Shown here one piece after another: positions 17,067 through 24,362 of a DNA stretch of 64,000 nucleotides. The stretch's first letter is position 1. Each line of letters starts with the position of its first letter. The notes below the pieces were generated by a model that ran no database searches, was not told where the DNA came from, and saw nothing but the letters and a program-made list of their open reading frames with translations. Where the stretch lies: the NCBI RefSeq assembly GCF_039673065.1, contig NZ_JBDJKW010000016.1:20846-84845 (forward strand). Direction: 5' to 3'. The stretch is from Allobosea sp039673065 (GTDB lineage: Bacteria; Pseudomonadota; Alphaproteobacteria; Rhizobiales; Beijerinckiaceae). Both the position numbers and the translations under genes were made by a program.

Positions 17067-17578
17067 TTCCTCGCTTTTCTGGCCTTGCGGGCGGTATCCA
17101 CTGCCTCCTGGAGCTTCTCGGTGGCCGCGTCCGCGAGCGCCTCGCGCAGGAGGGCGTCGATGACGCCGATATCCGCCCGGGTCAGGTGGGGCAGGCGCCC
17201 CGCCGCCTTGACTGGAACCGACAGCAGCGAGAGCTGCGCGGCTCGGACGATGCGCTCGAGCGCCGGGGCGATCGCGTCCACCTCGATCGCCTCGCCCCGC
17301 GCCAGTGCATTGTCGCGCTCGACCCGTTCTGCCTGGGCCCGGGTGAGCCTGGCGCGTTCGGCGACGAGATCGTCCTCTCCTGACCGATGACCCGCCGCCT
17401 GTCCGCGGAGGTGGCGGACGAATGTCTGGACGGATTTGCCGAGGTCGTAGCGCCCTGGCGCGATTTTCACGACCAGACCGCGCTTGGCGAGGTCCCGGAC
17501 GTTGCGATCGGAACAGTCCAGGAGCTTCGCGAGGGTCAGCTCGTCGATGCCGGAAGCTGGCTTCGCCGGCGGCGCCAT
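17063..17578 (-). CDS. Terminase small subunit, Nu1-like
   Basis: Protein of 171 aa. Residues 10-60 form a winged helix (LTLAKLLDCSDRNVRDLAKR, then GRYDLGKSVQTFVRHLRGQA) as in lambda Nu1, which binds cos. It is followed by a coiled-coil segment (DDLVAERARLTRAQAERVER) and a C-terminal helix that contacts the large subunit. It is coupled to terminase A by a 4-nt overlap. It is the first gene of the packaging/late block, downstream of a gap of about 450 nt. Confidence 0.87.
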   Translation of the reverse strand: MAPPAKPASGIDELTLAKLLDCSDRNVRDLAKRGLVVKIAPGRYDLGKSVQTFVRHLRGQAAGHRSGEDDLVAERARLTRAQAERVERDNALARGEAIEVDAIAPALERIVRAAQLSLLSVPVKAAGRLPHLTRADIGVIDALLREALADAATEKLQEAVDTARKARKARK

Positions 17579-18034
17579 CGCATCACCGGCCCCCGATTCT
17601 GGCGGCGGAACCCCCTAGGGCGAAACAACTTGAGCGATACAGCGGGGTGCTGCGCGCTCCGTAGGGGGCGGCCCGTCGGAAGGACCCGCGGGCCTTGCGG
17701 CCCTGGCCGCACGACCAGCCGACTACCGCGGCGCCCCCGCCACATCTGGGCAGGCGGACCGTGGTCATCGGCTGGTACTCCGTGTGAAAACGAAACGCGT
17801 CCCGCCGGGGCTGAATCCGCGGGACGCGTCGAGAGGAAGACCGAACCCCGTGAGGCGGACACGGGGCGCAGGACTTCACGCTGCATTTCTGATCGCAGAT
17901 ACCGTGCGCTCCCGGCAAGACCAGCATGGCGGTTATCGTCGCCTCCCGCGCTATCCCCCGCGCCGCGCCCTGAGCGCTTGCCGCGCCGTGCCGCGCCGCG
18001 ACCGGATCAGCCCGATCGTGCTGTTCTGCACAGG
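17579..18034. other. Gene-free interval upstream of terminase, probable cos region
   Basis: These 456 nt have no convincing gene; the open frames across it lack plausible binding sites and protein-like composition. It holds a strong minus-strand terminator hairpin (17786-17829) and several GC-rich inverted segments around 17650-17760. In phages with Nu1/GpA terminases the cos site lies just upstream of the small subunit gene, so cos and perhaps a late promoter are expected here. No cos sequence could be pinned down by eye. Confidence 0.45.
17786..17829 (-). terminator. Rho-independent terminator-like hairpin before the late genes
   Basis: A perfect 11-bp inverted repeat (ACGCGTCCCGC at 17795-17805 and GCGGGACGCGT at 17819-17829, 13-nt loop) is followed on the minus strand by TTCGTTTTC. 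It lies between the early genes and the packaging genes. It could stop early transcription unless an antiterminator or a separate late promoter acts. Confidence 0.6.
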
Positions 18035-18649
18035 TCACGGCTCACCCTGCTCCTGGTCCGAATCGTCCACCCTGCGCGCCTGCCTGACCTTCCGGCGCTT
18101 CTTCGCCCTGCGGGTGAGGTCCTTGTCGGGCACGACGACGCGACCGCATTGCATGCAGGTCTGCTCCGGCTCGTCCTCCTCTGGCTCGTCGTCCTCGTCC
18201 TCGGCTTCCTCCTCGGCGCGGAGGATTGCCTCCAGCTCGCCCTCGCCGAAGCCGGTCAGCGCCATGTCGAACCGCGCCAGCTCGAGCGCGGCGAGCTCGG
18301 CCTTCAGGATCTCGTCGTCCCAGCCGGCGTCCAGCGCGAGCTTGTTGTCGGCGATGACGTAGGCGCGGATCATCTCGGCCGACCAGCCGCGCGCGACCAC
18401 GACGGGCGCGTCCTCGACCCCGAGGAGATCGCCGGCGAGTACACGGCCGTGGCCGGCGATGATCGTGTCCTCCTCGTCCACGAGCACCGCATTGGTCCAG
18501 CCGAAGGTCCGCATCGACGCTGCGATCTTCTCGACCTGATCGGCCGTGTGCGTCCGCGCGTTCTGCGCATAGGGCTTGAGGTCGCGCACCTTGCGGGTCG
18601 CGCGCTCGAGCTCCGGCAGGACGAGCTGCTTGCGGTCACCTTTCGCCAT
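18035..18649 (-). CDS. Stand-alone ParB-like (ParB/Srx fold) nuclease-domain protein
   Basis: Protein of 204 aa. Residues 18-110 form a ParB N-terminal domain: LKPYAQNARTHTADQVEKIA, then FGWTNAVLVDEEDTIIAGHG with the GHGR motif, and GWSAEMIRAYVIADNKLALD. In phages this domain is usually fused to a DNA methylase; here no methylase follows. The C-terminus is very acidic (residues 150-170), then has a CMQC pair and a basic tail (RRAKKRRKVRQARR), perhaps binding zinc and DNA. It overlaps the upstream gene by 14 nt. Confidence 0.8.
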   Translation of the reverse strand: MAKGDRKQLVLPELERATRKVRDLKPYAQNARTHTADQVEKIAASMRTFGWTNAVLVDEEDTIIAGHGRVLAGDLLGVEDAPVVVARGWSAEMIRAYVIADNKLALDAGWDDEILKAELAALELARFDMALTGFGEGELEAILRAEEEAEDEDDEPEEDEPEQTCMQCGRVVVPDKDLTRRAKKRRKVRQARRVDDSDQEQGEP

Positions 18650-19385
18650 CGCCTCCTCCCTCGCCCTTCACCACGCGGATGATCTCGATGGCCGCGACGT
18701 CATGGCCCCAGGCCTGCTTCTGGTTCTTCGCGCGGCGCCGCTTCTGGTCGTAGAAGCCCCCGGCGAAGGCGAGGTCGACCACCGCGTCGACGAAATGGCG
18801 CAGGCCGTCGCCGGCCGGGATCGGCTCGCTGCGACAGGCCGCGGTGAGCGCCTGCCATCGCATCCGGCCGAGCGGGCCGTCGCCCATGGCGGCCTTGGCC
18901 ATGTCGACATCGGCTCGGATGCCGGCGACCTGCTCGGCCATGGCCAGCGCTGCGCCATGCAGCTTGATCTCGTCCGGATCCAACCGGCCCTTACGCGCGC
19001 TCGCTTCCAGTTCGAGCGGCGTCATGCGGATGCCGCCGGCGCCCTTCTCGATCACGTTGGAGGGCGGCGACCGCCGCAGCGCGAGCACCGTCTCGTCGTA
19101 GGCGCGCAGCCGGTCCGCCAGCCAGCAGGCGGCGTCGTACTCCTGGGGGCCGATCTTGACCGGTACGCCGAGCACGAACATGAGGCCGAGCGTCGAGCCG
19201 AGCCGCGGATCGAGCACGCCCTCGGCGCCGAGCTGGCGGAAGCGTTGGGCCTGTGCCTGGCGCCGCGCGGCGCTTCCGGCGCGCTCGGCGGTCTGGAGGA
19301 TGCGCCCGGCCTTGTCGCGCCTGACCTTCAGCGGATCCTTGCGCCTGCGCCCCGGTCGTCTCGCCGCTGGATTGTTCTGCTGCAC
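18636..19385 (-). CDS. Phage protein of unknown function
   Basis: Protein of 249 aa from the GTG at 19385. This start is preferred because the upstream gene stops at 19426 and a GGGGACC-like binding site precedes it; longer frames run antisense into that gene. The N-terminus is very basic (RRPGRRRKDPLKVRR), followed by a helical middle (GVPVKIGPQEYDAACWLADR) and a C-terminal helical domain (LTAACRSEPIPAGDGLRHFV). No family was recognised. It lies between the replication-type gene and the ParB-like gene; a regulatory or packaging-linked role is possible but unsupported. Confidence 0.6.
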   Translation of the reverse strand: MQQNNPAARRPGRRRKDPLKVRRDKAGRILQTAERAGSAARRQAQAQRFRQLGAEGVLDPRLGSTLGLMFVLGVPVKIGPQEYDAACWLADRLRAYDETVLALRRSPPSNVIEKGAGGIRMTPLELEASARKGRLDPDEIKLHGAALAMAEQVAGIRADVDMAKAAMGDGPLGRMRWQALTAACRSEPIPAGDGLRHFVDAVVDLAFAGGFYDQKRRRAKNQKQAWGHDVAAIEIIRVVKGEGGGDGER

Positions 19386-19425
19386 GTCATCACGGTCCCC
19401 ATGGTTCAGCCCCTGAGGTTGTCGG

Positions 19426-20451
19426 TCAGGCCGCCGCTCCCGGCCCCTCCCGCGCGCGGCGCGCGGCGACCTCGCGGTCATAGCTCCAATCCTGCGCCGG
19501 GAACAGCGAAGGTCGCCACCATCCGTTGCGGCCGTTGTGCGAGGATCCGGCCGGCATGCCGGGCCGGCCCGCTGCACGGTACGCCCGGTCCCAGGCGGCG
19601 AAGGCCGGTGTCCCGACGGCGACGAAGACCTGCTTCGCCGGCGGCGGCGGAACCTCGCCATCGGCCGGATAGTCGAGATAGAGCCGCTCGGCGATGAAGG
19701 TCTTCAGGTGGCAGCGCTTGCTGCGCGGCCCCAGCGTCATGGCCCGAAGATAGGCCGGCGCCGCGACGAGCACATGGCGCCGGTTCGCCCGGTCCAGCCC
19801 CTCGAAGCGCGCCTCGGCCTGGATCCGGCTCTCACCGTCCTCCCACGGCCAGATCGCAGCGAGATCGACCCAGCGCGCCGGCGGCGGCTCGGGCTCGGCG
19901 GACCTGATCGTCACCTCGTCGAGGATCGATCGACCCACAACCTCTGCGGGCCGAGGCTGCGGGGGTAAGGGGGTGTGGGATAGTTCTTGGTTAGAGTCAG
20001 TTCTTAGTATGTCGTCATGATTTGCCAGACGTGGCAAATCATGACGTGGCTCGGCACAAAGCGGGAACGAAGCCTGAGCCACGTCATGATTTTCATGAGA
20101 TGGCTCGGCCGGCAAGCCGCTGGATTCGCGCGCCTCTTCCTGCTCCGGCTCGGGCGGCGCCGCCTCGTCGAGCACGACATATTCCATGCCGACGAAGGCC
20201 TTGGTGACGGGATCGCGCTTGCGCTCGCGCGTCACCCATCCGAGTTCGACGAGCTCGCGGACGAGGTTGTGCATCTTGTTGATGCCGACCTTGAACCGCC
20301 CGCGCAGATGCTCGACCGAGAGCGCCCAGTCGTCCGGCCGCGAGCGCAGCCAGGCGAGCAGCGCCATCGCCTCGAGCGAGAGCCGCTCATCGTCGAAGAC
20401 CTCGTTCTCGACGACCGTGAAGTTCTTGGTGCGGCGCCGCCGGACGATCAC
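19426..20451 (-). CDS. Replication-initiator-like HTH protein carrying an internal repeat cluster
   Basis: Protein of 341 aa from a GTG that overlaps the methylase TGA (GTGA). Residues 5-95 form a winged-helix domain of the kind at the N-terminus of phage replication proteins (FTVVENEVFDDERLSLEAMA, then LLAWLRSRPDDWALSVEHLR and NKMHNLVRELVELGWVTRER). Residues 100-190 are low complexity with repeated His-Asp words (SHENHDVA, RHDLPRLANHDD) encoded by inverted repeats at 20013-20108. The C-terminal part has Trp-rich segments (ARWVDLAAIWPWEDGESR). Lambda O has the same layout, with ori inside the gene. The role is inferred. Confidence 0.65.
   Translation of the reverse strand: MIVRRRRTKNFTVVENEVFDDERLSLEAMALLAWLRSRPDDWALSVEHLRGRFKVGINKMHNLVRELVELGWVTRERKRDPVTKAFVGMEYVVLDEAAPPEPEQEEARESSGLPAEPSHENHDVAQASFPLCAEPRHDLPRLANHDDILRTDSNQELSHTPLPPQPRPAEVVGRSILDEVTIRSAEPEPPPARWVDLAAIWPWEDGESRIQAEARFEGLDRANRRHVLVAAPAYLRAMTLGPRSKRCHLKTFIAERLYLDYPADGEVPPPPAKQVFVAVGTPAFAAWDRAYRAAGRPGMPAGSSHNGRNGWWRPSLFPAQDWSYDREVAARRAREGPGAAA
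20013..20108. repeat. Iteron-like inverted repeats, candidate phage replication origin
   Basis: Three perfect copies of AAATCATGACG occur in alternating orientation (20013-20023 reverse, 20036-20046 forward, 20082-20092 reverse). They build a 15-bp perfect inverted repeat with a 4-nt loop (arms 20013-20027 and 20032-20046) and a 17-bp perfect inverted repeat AAATCATGACGTGGCTC (20036-20052 and 20076-20092). A fourth, 14/16 copy of TCATGACGTGGCTCGG lies at 20093-20108. The cluster is inside the replication-initiator-like gene, as lambda ori is inside gene O. Confidence 0.6.
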
Positions 20452-21323
20452 TCCGCCGCCTCCTGATAGTCGAACAGGGGAGCCCCTGCGCCGGCCTTCT
20501 CTCGCTCCAACGCGGCCGCACATGCGGGGTTGATCCAGAGAACCTCGGTGCGCTCGCGGGCGCCGTCGGCAAGCGCTGCGCGCTCTACGCGCAACCATCC
20601 ATCCAGCAGACGGTCATAGAGCGGCGAGGGATAACCCGAGAGCACCACCATGCCCTTGAGCGAGCGGAGCGCCTCGAGGAGCATGACATGATCAGCATCC
20701 GTCAATTCGTGCCGATACTTGTGCTTGGCGCAGTAGGGATTCCCGCCCGATCGCGTCTCATGGACATAGGGTGGATCGACATAGTGCAGCGCCTCGGCTC
20801 GGTCATGTGCGCGCATGACCGCGACCGCGTCCCGACTTTCGATGACCACGCCGGAGAGCCGCGCGACGATGTCCGGCAGCAGAGCAGGGTAGTTCGCCCA
20901 ATCATGTGCCGGCGTCGTGCCGCTTTTGTTGCTGTCCGCCCGGAAGCCCGTCGAACGACCGAGCGCACCTGTGTTGCCGAAGCCCATCAGGCTGCGGATG
21001 ATCAGGCGCCGGGCCTGCTCGACAGGCTCGTCGGACGGCTCATAGGCTGCCATGAATTCGGCCCGCGCGAACGGCGTCAACGCGAGCTGCTCGCCGAGAC
21101 GCGCGGAGTCCGGCCCGCGCAACACGCGGAACAGGTTCACAAGCTCCGCGTCGAGGTCGTTGTAGACCTCCGCATAGGCCGGCGCTTTCCGCAGCAGCAC
21201 CGAGGCCGCGCCACCGAACGGCTCGACATAAATCCGGTGACGCGGAAAATGGCCGATGATCCATGGTGCCAGCAGCCATTTGCCGCCATGCCAGCGCAGA
21301 AGAGGGCGTTGAGGCTCGCTCAT
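20448..21323 (-). CDS. D12-class DNA adenine methyltransferase (Dam-like)
   Basis: Protein of 291 aa that should methylate N6 of adenine. Motif I is LLRWHGGKWLLAPWIIGHFP followed by VEPFGGAASVLL; motif IV is YVDPPYVHET; the target-recognition segment lies between (about residues 80-175). The length matches Dam-type enzymes (270-290 aa). Dam enzymes recognise GATC, but the site cannot be read from sequence. The ATG at 21323 has GAGGG upstream. The divergent hicAB promoter lies just behind it. A second D12 enzyme is at 42746. Confidence 0.9.
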   Translation of the reverse strand: MSEPQRPLLRWHGGKWLLAPWIIGHFPRHRIYVEPFGGAASVLLRKAPAYAEVYNDLDAELVNLFRVLRGPDSARLGEQLALTPFARAEFMAAYEPSDEPVEQARRLIIRSLMGFGNTGALGRSTGFRADSNKSGTTPAHDWANYPALLPDIVARLSGVVIESRDAVAVMRAHDRAEALHYVDPPYVHETRSGGNPYCAKHKYRHELTDADHVMLLEALRSLKGMVVLSGYPSPLYDRLLDGWLRVERAALADGARERTEVLWINPACAAALEREKAGAGAPLFDYQEAAE

Positions 21324-21353
21324 GCCGCCCTCACGCTACGCCAGCGCCGATAG

Positions 21354-21407
21354 ATCGGACATTTTTGCCCGACCATGATTGACAATCGGGCATATGTGCC
21401 CGATACT
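21354..21407 (+). promoter_or_regulatory. hicAB promoter with two palindromic operators
   Basis: A -35 box TTGACA (21379-21384) and a -10 box GATACT (21402-21407) are separated by 17 bp. The spacer is a near-perfect operator, ATCGGGCA-TATG-TGCCCGAT (21385-21404), and a second copy ATCGGACA-TTTT-TGCCCGAC lies at 21354-21373. The centres are 31 bp apart, about three helical turns. Binding by HicB, which has a DNA-binding domain, is the likely autoregulation. Confidence 0.75.
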
Positions 21408-21433
21408 CTTTTCATCGGAAACGGAGAGGAGAG

Positions 21434-21637
21434 ATGAATCGGGACCAGTTGATCCGCAGCCTTCGCCGCTACGCCCGAAACCGGAGCATCCGGTTCGAGG
21501 TGGACACGAAGAAGGGCTCCGGATCGCACTACCGGGTCAGGCTTGGCGACAAGGTCTCGACCCTTCAGAACGACCTCAATCCCGGACGGATCGAGCGCTT
21601 TCTGAAACAGCTTGGAGTGAACCTCGCCGATCTCTGA
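21434..21637 (+). CDS. hicA: HicA family mRNA interferase toxin
   Basis: Protein of 67 aa with the double-stranded RNA-binding-like HicA fold: an N-terminal helix (MNRDQLIRSLRRYARNRSIR), then the catalytic His in KKGSGSHYRVRLGDK, and a C-terminal helix (GRIERFLKQLGV). HicA toxins cleave mRNA independently of ribosome subtype and are blocked by HicB. AGGAGAG precedes the ATG. It is on the strand opposite to the surrounding phage genes and is followed by hicB, the usual toxin-first order. Confidence 0.88.
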   Translation: MNRDQLIRSLRRYARNRSIRFEVDTKKGSGSHYRVRLGDKVSTLQNDLNPGRIERFLKQLGVNLADL

Positions 21638-21712
21638 TCGGCGAGGCCCCCCCGGCGGTAGATGGTTCCCGGCGAGACTCTGCTCTCCACAGCAAGGAGA
21701 AGGACTAAATGC

Positions 21713-22141
21713 ATGACCCTCACTTTCGGCGTCGCGGTCACGCGCGAGGCTGACGATTGGGTGGTGAGCGTGCGTGATCTCCCGGAGGTGGTCACCTCCG
21801 GGGCTTCCCTCGAGGAGGCACTGGCGCTCGCCACCGACGCGATCGAAGTGGTCGTCGCCGGCCGTATGGACGACGACGAACCGCTCCCCGATCCCACCGC
21901 CGTCCTGCCGGGGGAGCACGCCGTGCCGCTCCCGGCCGGGCTCGCGGCCAAGGCCGCGGTCTATGTCGCATGGAAGGCGAGCGGTCTGCGTAAGACCGAG
22001 CTCGCCCAGCGCCTCGCGCGCGACGAGAGTGTGGTCCGCCGCATCCTCGATCCGCGCCATGGCACGAAGCTCGAGCATCTCGACGAGGCCGCCCGCGCCC
22101 TTGGCGGACGGCTCGTGGTCAGCTTCGAGCCGGCGGCCTGA
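21713..22141 (+). CDS. hicB: HicB family antitoxin with C-terminal HTH
   Basis: Protein of 142 aa from the ATG at 21713 (AAGGAG upstream); an upstream in-frame ATG at 21662 would add residues that do not fit the family. Residues 1-60 form the degenerate RNase H-like HicB domain (READDWVVSVRDLPEVVTSG, with SLEEALALATDAIEVVV). Residues 85-140 form an HTH (SGLRKTELAQRLARDESVVR). HicB neutralises HicA and probably binds the two operators upstream of hicA. Confidence 0.88.
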   Translation: MTLTFGVAVTREADDWVVSVRDLPEVVTSGASLEEALALATDAIEVVVAGRMDDDEPLPDPTAVLPGEHAVPLPAGLAAKAAVYVAWKASGLRKTELAQRLARDESVVRRILDPRHGTKLEHLDEAARALGGRLVVSFEPAA

Positions 22142-22160
22142 GGCGGCACGATCCTGGAGG

Positions 22161-22189
22161 CCCGCCGGTTCGCGCCGGCGGGTCTTTTC
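22161..22189 (+). terminator. Rho-independent terminator of hicAB
   Basis: Stem CCCGCCGG (22161-22168) pairs with CCGGCGGG (22175-22182) across a 6-nt loop and is followed by TCTTTTC. It lies 20 nt after the hicB stop, closing the cassette. Confidence 0.8.
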
Positions 22190-22198
22190 GTCCGATGC

Positions 22199-22345
22199 GT
22201 CTGACACCAGGCAGTCGCACCGCCACATCAGAACGCTCCAGGCGCCGTGCGTCGGGCCGAGGTCTGCGACGATCATCCAGCCGCGCCTGTGGTAGGCGTC
22301 GACCTCGGGATGCGGCACATAGCGGAACAGGCCGGTGCGGATCAC
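22199..22345 (-). pseudogene. Small phage protein gene with a disrupted 3' end
   Basis: A GTG at 22345 overlaps the upstream TGA (GTGA) and opens a frame whose first 42 residues look like a common short phage protein (FRYVPHPEVDAYHRRGWMIV, ending GAWSVLMWRC). Such proteins normally stop soon after this point. Here no stop occurs; the frame runs antisense through the hicAB terminator, hicB and hicA to 21320. The simplest reading is that hicAB insertion removed its natural end. Annotated to the last plausible residue; the true 3' end is uncertain. Confidence 0.4.
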
Positions 22346-22671
22346 GGCGCTAGTCTCCCGGCCTCGGTCGCCGCAGGCAGCGCGATCCCCAGCCCGACCG
22401 CGAGCTCCGGCCGCGCCCGCAGCGCCTCGGCGATCGTGGCCGCCATGGCGAGCGCCAGCGCCTGGCGTCTGACATCTGACAAGGCGGGCCCGAACAGGGG
22501 CGGCTCGCGCGGCACCTCGCCGGCGCTGAGGCTCAGGTGACGGGAGAGGTCCTCGCGCGCGGCGAGCAACTCCAGCTCGTTGATCGAGAAGGTCTCGGCC
22601 CTCGCGGCGCGCTCCAGGCGCGTGGCGAGTTCGGCGAGCCCGATCGGCCCGGTGGCGGGAAAGGCGCTCAC
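22342..22671 (-). CDS. Phage protein of unknown function
   Basis: Protein of 109 aa, mostly helical and Ala/Leu/Glu-rich (IGLAELATRLERAARAETFS, then LSDVRRQALALAMAATIAEA). It is translationally coupled at both ends: its ATG overlaps the helicase TGA and its TGA overlaps the next GTG. No family was recognised. Its position downstream of the SNF2-type helicase suggests a replication or recombination accessory role, but that is a guess. Confidence 0.65.
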   Translation of the reverse strand: MSAFPATGPIGLAELATRLERAARAETFSINELELLAAREDLSRHLSLSAGEVPREPPLFGPALSDVRRQALALAMAATIAEALRARPELAVGLGIALPAATEAGRLAP

Positions 22672-24362
22672 GGTGCTGGCTCCCGGTGCTTGCTGTCAAG
22701 GTAGCGTTGCGCGAGCAGGCGGATGCGCGACTCGTTCGAGTAGGTCTCGGCGACGCCGGCGAGGGGATCGACGATGCCGCGGGCCTGTGCCTTCTTCAGG
22801 CCGTTGACCTCGATGACGAGCGGGTCGGAGCCCGAGCCGCTGACGAAATAGAGCGCGTCGATCTCGTCCGCTTTCTGGCCCGGCCGGTCGACGCGGCCGA
22901 CGAGCTGCTCATAAGTCGCGGCCGTCCAGTCGAGCTCGCCGATGCAGACGGTCGCGCAGCGGTGTTGCAGCCCGTCGAGCCCCGAGCCCGAGCGCAGCGA
23001 GATGACGAACAGGTCGGTCTCGCCGGCCATAAAGGCGGCCTTGGCACTGTCCTTCTGCGCCGGGCTTTCCGAGCCGGTGTAGAGAACCGGCCGGAAGCCC
23101 GCGAGCTCCGTCAGCCAGATCTCGTAGACGTCGCGGTGCCAGCCCGCGAGGATGACCGGCGTGCCGGCCTCGAGCAGGATGCGGACATAGGCCGCGACGC
23201 TTCTCGCCTTGGCGACGCCGGTGACCATACGCGCGAAGGCGTCGAGCTCGCGTGCCGCCTGGCCGCGATCGACGAAGGAGCCGCTGACGACGCGCATGGC
23301 CAGCGAGCGGGCGAGCGCTTCATGCTCCTGTTCAACGGCCTCGTCGCTCTCGACATCGATGACGAGGCTGTTGACCTTGCGCCCCTGCCGCCGGCGCCTG
23401 ATCACCACCTGCATCTCGCGCAAATAGGTGCCGAGCGCGTCCGGGTCGCGCACCACCCATTTTCCGCTCTGGCCGCTGCACCATTCGCGAACGAAGTCCT
23501 CCCAGTCGCCGAGCAGGCCCGGCGCCAGGAACTCCAGGATGTTGAAGATCTCGGAGCCGTAGTTGAAGACCGGCGTCGCCGACAGGCCGAGCCGCAGCTG
23601 CGCGTGATCGCAGAAGACCTTCGCCGCCCCACCCTTGGCCGTCTTGGAGCCGTGCCTGAGCTCCTGGATCTCGTCGAAGACCACCGCCTTGAAGAAGCCG
23701 GTCGCGGCGATGTCGGCCCAGCCGCAGATGTTCGAGTAGCGGAAGATGTAGAGATCGGCCGGCGGCAGGTCGTAGGGCGTGCGGCCCTCGACGATATGGG
23801 CCCGCAGATGTGTGAAGGGGGCGATGAACTCCTTCACCCATTGCGAGGGCAGATGCGCCTGCACGACGATCGCCGCCGGCAGATGCTGCGGTGACGAGGC
23901 GAGTGCGCCGAGCGCGACCAGCGTCTTGCCGAGCCCGACATCGTCCATGCAGAGCAGCCGGCCGGTGCGCAGCAGCAGCGCGACCGCCTGAGCCTGGCCG
24001 TGATAGAGCGCGCGGCCCTCGCGCAGGCCGTGGCCGGGCGGCGGTGTCCACTGCGGCAGCAGGATGGCCTCGATCTCGTCCCGACTACGCTGGAAGCTCG
24101 CCTTGCCCGTCCGCAGCCGCTTGCGGTCCTGCGCGCTCATCGCCATCGGATAGCGCTGGGTGAACCAGTCGAGATCGGCGCAGACCTCCGGCGTGTCGCG
24201 GAAGCCGAAGCTCTCGACCTGGTCCTTGCGGATCGCCGGGAACATCGCCTTGAGCTTCAGCGCGACATGGGGCGGGGCGCCGGACATCACCCAGCGCCCG
24301 CCGAGATGGGCGAGCTCGCCATAGACGGCCGTGGCCTGGGCGTGCCGGGCGATCGCGTTCAC
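22668..24362 (-). CDS. SNF2-type superfamily 2 helicase
   Basis: Protein of 564 aa from a GTG at 24362 (GTGA overlap with the nuclease stop). ATPase motifs: Q-type region ALYHGQAQAVALLLRTGRLL, Walker A DDVGLGKT, Walker B VVFDEIQELRHG (DEIQ rather than DEAH), motif III LRLGLSATPVFNYG, and motifs V/VI in the C-terminal RecA fold (ISLRSGSGLDGLQH and YEQLVGRVDRPGQKAD). SNF2-like phage enzymes remodel or translocate on DNA in replication and recombination. The overlapping upstream gene is a nuclease, suggesting a helicase-nuclease pair. Confidence 0.88.
   Translation of the reverse strand: MNAIARHAQATAVYGELAHLGGRWVMSGAPPHVALKLKAMFPAIRKDQVESFGFRDTPEVCADLDWFTQRYPMAMSAQDRKRLRTGKASFQRSRDEIEAILLPQWTPPPGHGLREGRALYHGQAQAVALLLRTGRLLCMDDVGLGKTLVALGALASSPQHLPAAIVVQAHLPSQWVKEFIAPFTHLRAHIVEGRTPYDLPPADLYIFRYSNICGWADIAATGFFKAVVFDEIQELRHGSKTAKGGAAKVFCDHAQLRLGLSATPVFNYGSEIFNILEFLAPGLLGDWEDFVREWCSGQSGKWVVRDPDALGTYLREMQVVIRRRRQGRKVNSLVIDVESDEAVEQEHEALARSLAMRVVSGSFVDRGQAARELDAFARMVTGVAKARSVAAYVRILLEAGTPVILAGWHRDVYEIWLTELAGFRPVLYTGSESPAQKDSAKAAFMAGETDLFVISLRSGSGLDGLQHRCATVCIGELDWTAATYEQLVGRVDRPGQKADEIDALYFVSGSGSDPLVIEVNGLKKAQARGIVDPLAGVAETYSNESRIRLLAQRYLDSKHREPAP

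Noticed and set aside
17583..18038. 151-codon minus-strand frame in the gap before terminase
   Set aside because: Runs across the terminator hairpin, is Cys/Arg/Gly-rich without pattern, and has no suitable binding site.
20021..20038. TTTGCC...GGCAAA in the repeat cluster as a sixth repressor operator
   Set aside because: The spacing is 6 bp rather than 5 and it is part of the larger inverted repeats; better explained by the iteron-like array.
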